From: Alistipes putredinis
GTDB lineage: Bacteria > Bacteroidota > Bacteroidia > Bacteroidales > Rikenellaceae
Direction of reading: 5' to 3'
Assembly: GCA_022009915.1 (NCBI GenBank)
Contig: CP091730.1
Span: 1,846,001-1,910,000, forward strand
Length of the DNA stretch: 64,000 nucleotides
Below, in pieces: positions 58,065 to 64,000 of the stretch (the first letter of the stretch is position 1; each line of letters begins with the position of its first letter). The notes under the pieces are model-generated. The model made no database searches and had not been told where the DNA came from. It saw only the letters and a list, made by a program, of their open reading frames with translations. Position numbers and translations under genes: made by a program.

Positions 58065-60176
58065 ATGAAGACAATCATTGCAGAAAAGCCGTCTGTGGCA
58101 CGTGAGATCGCCCGTATCGTGGGCGCGACAAAGAGAGAGGAAGGATATTTCGAGGGAGGCGGCTACGCCGTGACATGGGCGTTCGGACACCTCGTGCAGC
58201 TTGCCATGCCCGACGGTTACGGCATACGCGGCTTTGTCCGTGACAACCTGCCCGTCATACCCGACACCTTCACGCTCGTCTCCCGTCAGGCAAAGACGGA
58301 GAAGGGCTACAAGCCTGACAGCAGCGTGGTGGCGCAGATTAAAACCGTCGCCCGGCTATTCAAGGAAAGCGAACAGATCATCGTGGCGACCGATGCCGGA
58401 CGCGAGGGTGAGCTTATCTTCCGCTACCTCTACCATTATACCGGATGCACCACCCCGTTCGTCCGCCTCTGGATAAGCTCGCTTACCGACAAGGCTATCC
58501 GCGAGGGACTGCGCAACCTCGAAGCGGGCGACAAATACGACAACCTCTATCTTGCCGCCAAAGCACGGAGCGAATCAGACTGGCTCGTGGGCATCAACGG
58601 CACGCAGGCACTCTCCATCGCCGCCGGACACGGCACTTACTCCGTCGGGCGGGTGCAGACACCCACGTTGGCGATGGTGTGCGCACGCTATTGGGAGAAC
58701 CGCCGCTTTACCCCCGAAGCCTTCTGGCAGCTCCATATCGCAACGGACGGCTGCGATGAAGGAACGGTGAAGTTTTCCTCTTCCGAAAAATGGAAAGAGA
58801 AAGAGTCCGCGACGGAACTGTATAATAAGGTGAAGTCGGCAGGCACAGCCACCGTCACGAAAGCCGAACGCAAGGAGAAGACGGAGGAAACACCGCTCCT
58901 GTACGACCTGACCACGCTCCAGAAGGAAGCCAACGCCAAGCATGGCTTCACGGCGGAACAGACGCTTGAAATCGCGCAGAAGCTCTACGAGAAGAAGCTC
59001 ATCACCTATCCGCGAACCGGAAGCCGCTACATTCCCGAAGACGTGTTCGCGGAAATCCCCAAGCTGCTTGCCTTCATCGGCAGCCTGCCCGAATGGAAGG
59101 GCAAGTTGCAGCCGAAAGCCGTGCCGACACGCCGCAGCCTGGACGGCGGCAAGGTGACAGACCACCATGCCCTGCTCGTCACGGGCGAGAAGCCGCTGTT
59201 CCTCTCCAAAGAGGACAGCACCGTCTATCACATGATAGCCGGGCGCATGCTTGAGGCTTTCTCCGAAAAATGCGTCAAGGACACTGCCACCGTCACGGCA
59301 GAGTGTGCCGGAGTGGAGTTCGTGGCAAAAGGCAGCATCATCAGGCAAGCCGGATGGCGTGCCGTCTATGGCAAGGAGAATGGAGAAGAGAACAACAGCC
59401 AAGAGGAAACCGCCGCCATTCCCTGTTGGCAGGAAGGCGACACGCTGGCACTGAAAGCCGCCTCCATCACGGAGGGAAAGACCAAACCCAAGCCGCTGCA
59501 TACCGAAGCCACCCTGCTGTCCGCGATGGAAACGGCTGGCAAGGAGATAGAGGACGACGCATTGCGGCAGGCTATGAAGGATTGCGGCATCGGCACGCCC
59601 GCCACCCGTGCGTCCATCATCGAAACGCTTTTCAAGCGCGGCTATATGGAACGCTGCAAGAAGTCGCTTGTCCCCACCGAAAAAGGGCTTGCCCTCTACT
59701 CGGTCGTGAAGGCGATGCGTATTGCCGATGTCGCCATGACGGGCGAATGGGAAAAGGAATTGGCACGCATCGAGCGTGGGGAACTGCCCGCCGATGACTT
59801 CCGCAGGAAGATTGAGGCATATACACGGGAAATTACCTCCGAACTGCTGTCGTGCGACAAGCTGTTCGCCCGCAGGGATTCCGGCTGCAAGTGTCCCAAG
59901 TGCGGAGCGGGGACGATGCAGTTTTACGGCAAGGTCGTCCGCTGCGACAACGCGGAGTGCGGTCTGCCCGTGTTCCGCCTGAAAGCAAACCGCACCCTCT
60001 CTGATGATGAAATCAAAAACCTGCTCACCGACGGACACACGAAACTGCTCAAAGGATTCAAGAGCAAGCAGGGCAAGAGTTTTGATGCCGTAGTCGCCTT
60101 TGACGGGGACTATAACACGGTTTTCGTGTTCCCAGAAAGGAAAAGTAAAGCGACCTCTGCGAAAAGAAGAAAATAA
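58065..60176 (+). CDS. topB: DNA topoisomerase III (Exc protein of the element)
   Basis: This is an intact type IA topoisomerase of 703 residues. The Toprim motifs are IIAEKPSVAREIA at the N-terminus and ATDAGREGELIFR near residue 110; the catalytic tyrosine lies in KLITYPRTGSRYIPEDVF near residue 315. A C-terminal zinc-ribbon (CPKCGAGTMQFYGKVVRCDNAEC) is present. The homologous exc gene of CTnDOT encodes an active topoisomerase needed for excision. The frame is unbroken over 2.1 kb, showing that error density is uneven. It is followed by a 168-base gap with no recognised feature. Confidence 0.95.
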   Translation: MKTIIAEKPSVAREIARIVGATKREEGYFEGGGYAVTWAFGHLVQLAMPDGYGIRGFVRDNLPVIPDTFTLVSRQAKTEKGYKPDSSVVAQIKTVARLFKESEQIIVATDAGREGELIFRYLYHYTGCTTPFVRLWISSLTDKAIREGLRNLEAGDKYDNLYLAAKARSESDWLVGINGTQALSIAAGHGTYSVGRVQTPTLAMVCARYWENRRFTPEAFWQLHIATDGCDEGTVKFSSSEKWKEKESATELYNKVKSAGTATVTKAERKEKTEETPLLYDLTTLQKEANAKHGFTAEQTLEIAQKLYEKKLITYPRTGSRYIPEDVFAEIPKLLAFIGSLPEWKGKLQPKAVPTRRSLDGGKVTDHHALLVTGEKPLFLSKEDSTVYHMIAGRMLEAFSEKCVKDTATVTAECAGVEFVAKGSIIRQAGWRAVYGKENGEENNSQEETAAIPCWQEGDTLALKAASITEGKTKPKPLHTEATLLSAMETAGKEIEDDALRQAMKDCGIGTPATRASIIETLFKRGYMERCKKSLVPTEKGLALYSVVKAMRIADVAMTGEWEKELARIERGELPADDFRRKIEAYTREITSELLSCDKLFARRDSGCKCPKCGAGTMQFYGKVVRCDNAECGLPVFRLKANRTLSDDEIKNLLTDGHTKLLKGFKSKQGKSFDAVVAFDGDYNTVFVFPERKSKATSAKRRK

Positions 60177-60344
60177 ATGTTTAACTTTGCCACTGGTTCA
60201 GAGTAATGAATTGTTCTTCGATACCGGATTACACTCATACTTTGGATTTAGTGGTGGCACTCGGAGGGATACCGGGTGCCTTTTTCTTCTCGTTTTCCAA
60301 CGATTATCCCTATCATCATTATCAATCCACTAAATTCCAAAGAA

Positions 60345-60797
60345 ATGAACAACAAGAAGAAAAACGAGGGTCGGACCGACTTTTCCTATTACGGTCTGTA
60401 CCTGCTGGACTACCTCACCACGAACAAGTTCGAACAGGCAGCCGATGAAGCCTTCATCCGAGAAAGAACCGACCGTGCCGCCGAAGCGTATGAACAGGCA
60501 AGGCTCGAAGGCTATCCTGCCGACGGGGCGCAGGAACTGGCGATGAAGGTGCTGACGGAGGGCCTTCGCTACTCCAGGCACGCCATCCTGTCCGAAGTCG
60601 TGGAGAACGAATTTGCGGGTGAAGTACCGGGAGAAAAATGTGAAGCCTTTACCCAGAAGCTGCTACCGCTTGTCGGAAACGTATTCTCCATCTATGACCT
60701 CTCGGACGACAATTTCGCCCTGTCGCCCGAATATGACCTGCTCTACACGGAGCTGACGGGAGCCGTCATCCTCTATATCGAAGAGTATGGCGTTTAA
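60345..60797 (+). CDS. DUF1896 family protein
   Basis: This is an intact protein of 150 residues from ATG 60345. It is an acidic, helical protein conserved in Bacteroidetes conjugative elements: DFSYYGLYLLDYLTTNKFEQAADEAFIRERTDRAAEAYEQARLEG and FTQKLLPLVGNVFSIYDLSDDNFALSPEYDLLYTELTGAVILYIEEYGV. Its end overlaps the start of the methylase/helicase gene by 11 bases, which suggests coupled expression and perhaps a complex. No biochemical function is known to me. Confidence 0.85.
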   Translation: MNNKKKNEGRTDFSYYGLYLLDYLTTNKFEQAADEAFIRERTDRAAEAYEQARLEGYPADGAQELAMKVLTEGLRYSRHAILSEVVENEFAGEVPGEKCEAFTQKLLPLVGNVFSIYDLSDDNFALSPEYDLLYTELTGAVILYIEEYGV

Positions 60798-63700
60798 CCG
60801 CAAACAGAGGCTGCGGGACAACATCGAGGCGATACGGACGGCATTCCTCCTTGACAGGGAACAGCGCACACCCACCGCACGCGAACGGCTCTTGTTAGAA
60901 CGTTATTGCGGTTTCGGGGGACTGAAGAACATACTCAACCCCTGCAAGGGAACTGACGGATGCCGTCCACTGGGCGAAGTCCGACCTCGAACTGTTTGCC
61001 CCCTACCGTGGAACTGCACAGGTTGCTGCGGGAGAACACAAAAAGACGAGACGGAGTACAAACGGAATATGGATGCCATGAAGCAGTCCGTGCTGACCGC
61101 CTTCTATACCCCGCCGGAGATAACCGGGACCATCGCGGACGTGCTGCATGAACACGGAATCCGTCCCGACCGGGTGCTGGAGCCGTCGGCAGGTGTCGGT
61201 GCATTCGTGGACGCCGTGCTGGAGAACAGACCGGACGCGGACATCATGGCTTTTGAGAAAGACCTGATGACGGGCAAGATACTGAAGCACCTGCATCCCG
61301 GACAGAAAGTAAGGGTACAGGGCTTCGAGAAGATAGAGAAGCCGTTCATGAACCATTTTGATTTGGCTGTCTCCAATATACCGTTTGGCGATGTGGCGGT
61401 GTTCTACCCGGATTTTTCGGGCAGCAAGGATCCTGCAAGGCTCTCGGCGGCACGGACGATACACAATTACTTTTTCCTGAAAAGCCTTGACGCGGTGCGT
61501 GAAGGCGGAATCGTGGCGTTCATCACCTCGCAGGGGGTGTACTGGATGCCCCGACCAACGCGCCCATACGCGAGTATATGATGAACCATGCCAATCTGGT
61601 GGGCGTAGCCCGCCTGCCGAACAACCTCTTTACGGATAACGCGGGAACGGAGGTGGGCAGCGACCTGATTATCCTGCAAAAGAACAGCGGAAAGAACGGT
61701 GAACTGTATTACAACGAAAAACTCTTCGTGCAGACCGAACAGACCCCTATCGGCACTTCCGTAAATGGGTATGTATGGAGCATCGGTTCGCTTTCACACA
61801 CGGATTTGATCAGAAGTACCGACCCGTACGGGAAACCAGCCTATAAACTCCTGCACTGTGGGGACATCGCACAACTGGCGGAAGACTTGCGGGAGCATCT
61901 GAAAATAGAACTGCAACAACTTGACAGGAAACTGTATGAGAGACACAGGCTGCATCCGACAAAGGAGGAAGCACGGCTGCGGAAGTGCAACCTGCTCCGA
62001 AAACAGAAAAGGTATCACCTTCTGTAATAGCCCCCGTTTCTGTAATTGAGCCTGTCAAGGGAGTGGAGAAGCCGCAGGCACAGCCCATAGAGGAAAAGCC
62101 GGAGATTGAGCCGCGCCAACCCAATCATTCGTCAGCCGTGCAGCTTACCCTGCTCGACCTTTGGGGTATGCCCATAGAGGAACCGGTAAAAAAGAAAAAG
62201 GCAGCGAAAAAGGAAAGCAAGCCGAAGCCTATGCCGTCCACGCCTAAAACCGCAAGTCAAATTTACTCCACCCGTTGAAGCCGCCAAGCCGGTAAACGGT
62301 AATAAGGAAGAAAAAGCCGGAAAAATGCCGAAAAAGCCAAACGACCCGGACGACATTTACGCCACTCTGGATTGGGAAACCAATCCTCCCATCAACGGCT
62401 TCTATGAGACAATGATGAGCCTGACAGCGGAACGGCGCAAGGCCCTACGGCTTGAGGCAGAACGGCACAGGCAGGAACAACTGAAAAAGATGGGTATCAA
62501 AGACACGTTGAACCCTGCTTTTGCGCCTTCTTCGGACAATATGGATAAAAAGCCGGAACAAACGGAAGAAATAAAGCAACCTGAAACACTGGCAGAAGTT
62601 GTGCCTACTTCCGAAACGGTTGCCACTTCCCTGTTCCCGGAACTTGAAACGGAAAAAGCCGAAGGAGGAAGTCATGGACCTTTCTCCCCGTCCGTTCAAC
62701 GGCCTGCTGGAGCCACACCACCGTGACGGCTCGATGGTGCTGGATGCTTCACGCAATCTCGGTTGCCTGAAAGACCTCACGCCTTACGGTGCGACCTTCC
62801 AACCGCTCGACCTCCGTGGCTATCAAAAAAAGAGAAAGCGATGCTGTATATATCGCTCCGTGACGCTTACGAACGTCTGTATAGCCACGAGACGGAGAAC
62901 CATACGGAACACAAAACCGCAGCGCGGGTATCTCAACACCTACTACGATGAGTTTGTCATGCGTTACGGTAACCTCAACGCCAAACAGAACGTGAAGTTG
63001 GTGATGATGGACGCCGGAGGGCGCGACATCCTTTCGCTGGAACGGATAGAAAACGGAAAGTTCGTCAAGGCGGACATCTTCGACCGTCCCGTTTCCTTCT
63101 CGGTGGAGAGCCGTGTCAATGCAGGCTCTCCCGAAGAAGCCTTGTCCGCGTCGCTCAACAAGTTCGGCACGGTCAATCTCGACTATATGCGGGAGATAAC
63201 CGACACCACGGAAGAGGAACTGCTTGGTGCCCTCAAAGGGCGTATCTTCTACAATCCGCTCGTAACCGGTTACGAGATTAAAGACCGCTTCATCGCGGGG
63301 AACGTGATAGAGAAGGCGGAGCGCATAGAGGCATGGATAGACGGTAATCCGGAAAACGAAAGATTGCCGGAGGTGAAACAGGCTTTGGAGGCTTTGAAGG
63401 AAGCCGAGCCGCAGCGTATAGCCTTTGAAGACCTCGACTTCAACTTCGGTGAACGCTGGATTCCCACGGGCGTGTATGCCGCCTACATGAGTCATCTTTT
63501 CAACACGGACGTGAAAATCGCCTATTCCGCCAGCATGGACGAGTTTTCCGTGGCGTGCGGCTACCGCACCATGAAGATCACGGACGAATTTTTGGTAAAG
63601 GGCTATTACCGGAACTATGACGGTATGCACCTGTTGAAGCACGCCCCTGCACAACACCTGTCCCGACATGATGAAAAGTATCGGCAAAGATGAGAACGGC

Positions 63701-64000
63701 AACGACATCAAGGTGCGCGACAGCGAGGGCATACAGCTCGCCAACGCGAAGATAGACGAAATCCGTAACGGGTTCTCCGAATGGTTGGAAGAACAGTCGC
63801 CGCAGTTCAAGGAACGGCTCACGACGATGTATAACCGCAAGTTCAACTGTTTCGTGCGCCCGAAGTATGACGGTTCGCACCAGACTTTTTCCCGACCTCA
63901 ACCTGAAAGGGCTGGCAAGCCGGGGAAGCAAGAGCGTTTACCCGTCGCAGAAGGATTGCGTCTGGATGCTGAAACAGAACGGCGGCGGGATCTGCGACCA
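60787..64000 (+). CDS. Giant N6-adenine methylase/helicase of the element (5' part)
   Basis: This is the N-terminal part of the very large methylase-helicase carried by CTnDOT-type elements (family knowledge: about 1900 residues). The SAM-binding region is RVLEPSAGVGAFVDAVLENRPDADIMAFEKD, and the catalytic motif is SNIPFGDVAVFYP, an NPPY-like site changed to NIPFG, normal for this family. Then come a K/P-rich linker (62030-62310) and a middle domain (YYDEFVMRYGNLNAKQNVKLVMMDAGGRDILSLER). The helicase part starts after the window. Shifts lie near 60955, 61550, 62000, 62270, 62665, 62830, 62905, 63645 and 63885. These are probably errors, though decay cannot be excluded. Confidence 0.85.

Larger units (their letters stand above)
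52813..64000 (+). mobile_element. CTnDOT-like integrative and conjugative element, left part
   Basis: The segment from the att core to the end of the window holds an IntDOT-type integrase, helix-turn-helix factors, an excision operon (two Xis-like proteins, DUF3945 protein, topoisomerase III), a DUF1896 protein and the start of a very large methylase/helicase. This order is that of the CTnDOT excision module and neighbouring conserved core. Mobilisation, tra and rte genes would lie beyond the window. The other end is not visible, so intactness cannot be judged. The stretch 52836-53140 has no gene; it holds only an inverted repeat. Confidence 0.8.

Noticed and set aside
56755..58074. A 439-codon frame on the minus strand
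   Set aside because: It is antisense to the DUF3945 gene and consists of Val/Leu-rich sequence created by the Q/E/K-rich codons opposite.
58575..60038. A 487-codon frame on the minus strand
   Set aside because: It is the antisense shadow of the intact topoisomerase III gene.
1..64000. CRISPR arrays, rRNA genes and complete insertion sequences
   Set aside because: No regularly spaced repeats, no rRNA-like stretches and no transposase with flanking inverted repeats were seen on either strand.

Overview
The window looks like a chromosomal segment of a gut Bacteroidales bacterium, most probably a Rikenellaceae/Alistipes-type organism (inference). The grounds are Bacteroidetes-style promoters (TAnnTTTG, in several places with an upstream TTTG), Bacteroidetes-restricted families (GSCFA, DUF2851, DUF4465, DUF4876, FISUMP-like lipoproteins, IntDOT-type integrase), a TonB-dependent receptor operon, and a base composition that looks GC-rich for Bacteroidales. 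The sequence carries a very high density of single-base insertions and deletions, mostly in short homopolymers. They hit essential genes such as secA, ispE, mutL and dnaJ, so I read most of them as sequencing or assembly errors. Broken reading frames are therefore annotated as one gene spanning the shifts.

Layout. 1-6.7 kb: ribonuclease Z, a Tat-exported Gfo/Idh/MocA oxidoreductase with a secreted sugar-phosphate isomerase/epimerase, a small secreted protein, an acetyltransferase, a methyltransferase, a helical protein of unknown function, and a Crp/Fnr regulator followed by a DUF4405 membrane protein. 7-15 kb (minus strand): secA, a DUF2851 protein, sufT-like and sufE, an alkaline-phosphatase-superfamily enzyme and a GSCFA protein. 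15-16.4 kb: an SMR exporter overlapping ispE. 16.3-23.1 kb (minus strand): an outer-membrane operon made of a FISUMP-like lipoprotein, a TonB receptor, a DUF4876 lipoprotein and a beta-barrel protein, tightly coupled and with no SusD. 23.3-33.6 kb: LMW tyrosine phosphatase, grpE-dnaJ, a small membrane protein, mutL, rhomboid protease, endonuclease/phosphatase, YhcH-like protein, sugar acetyltransferase, a second Crp regulator, a nucleoside-type MFS transporter, tRNA-Gln(CTG) and mgsA. 33.7-49.5 kb: DUF4465 lipoprotein, a large zinc metalloprotease, an FAD dehydrogenase, a patatin with a convergent MFS pump, a beta-propeller lipoprotein, a patatin fused to an outer-membrane barrel, and a TolC/HlyD/EmrB-type tripartite efflux operon.

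49.5-52.8 kb is an AT-rich accessory island. It holds a long imperfect inverted-repeat leader with a possible pseudoknot, a WG-repeat protein with a decapeptide-repeat segment, an unrecognised lipoprotein and a truncated AlbA_2-type ATP-binding protein. That last gene ends at a GTAnnTTTGC core (52813-52822, read on the minus strand), which I take as the left junction of a CTnDOT-like integrative conjugative element. The element runs to the end of the window: integrase, small helix-turn-helix proteins, an excision operon (xis2c-like, xis2d-like, DUF3945 protein, topoisomerase III), a DUF1896 protein and the start of a giant N6-methylase/helicase.

How the parts work together: the excision module is arranged like that of CTnDOT (two Xis-like factors, then orf3, then exc/topB), with a perfect palindrome in front of it as a candidate control site. 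The TonB operon forms one transcriptional unit behind a near-consensus promoter. The efflux genes are ordered outer-membrane channel, fusion protein, pump, as expected for one machine. No CRISPR array, rRNA or complete insertion sequence was seen.
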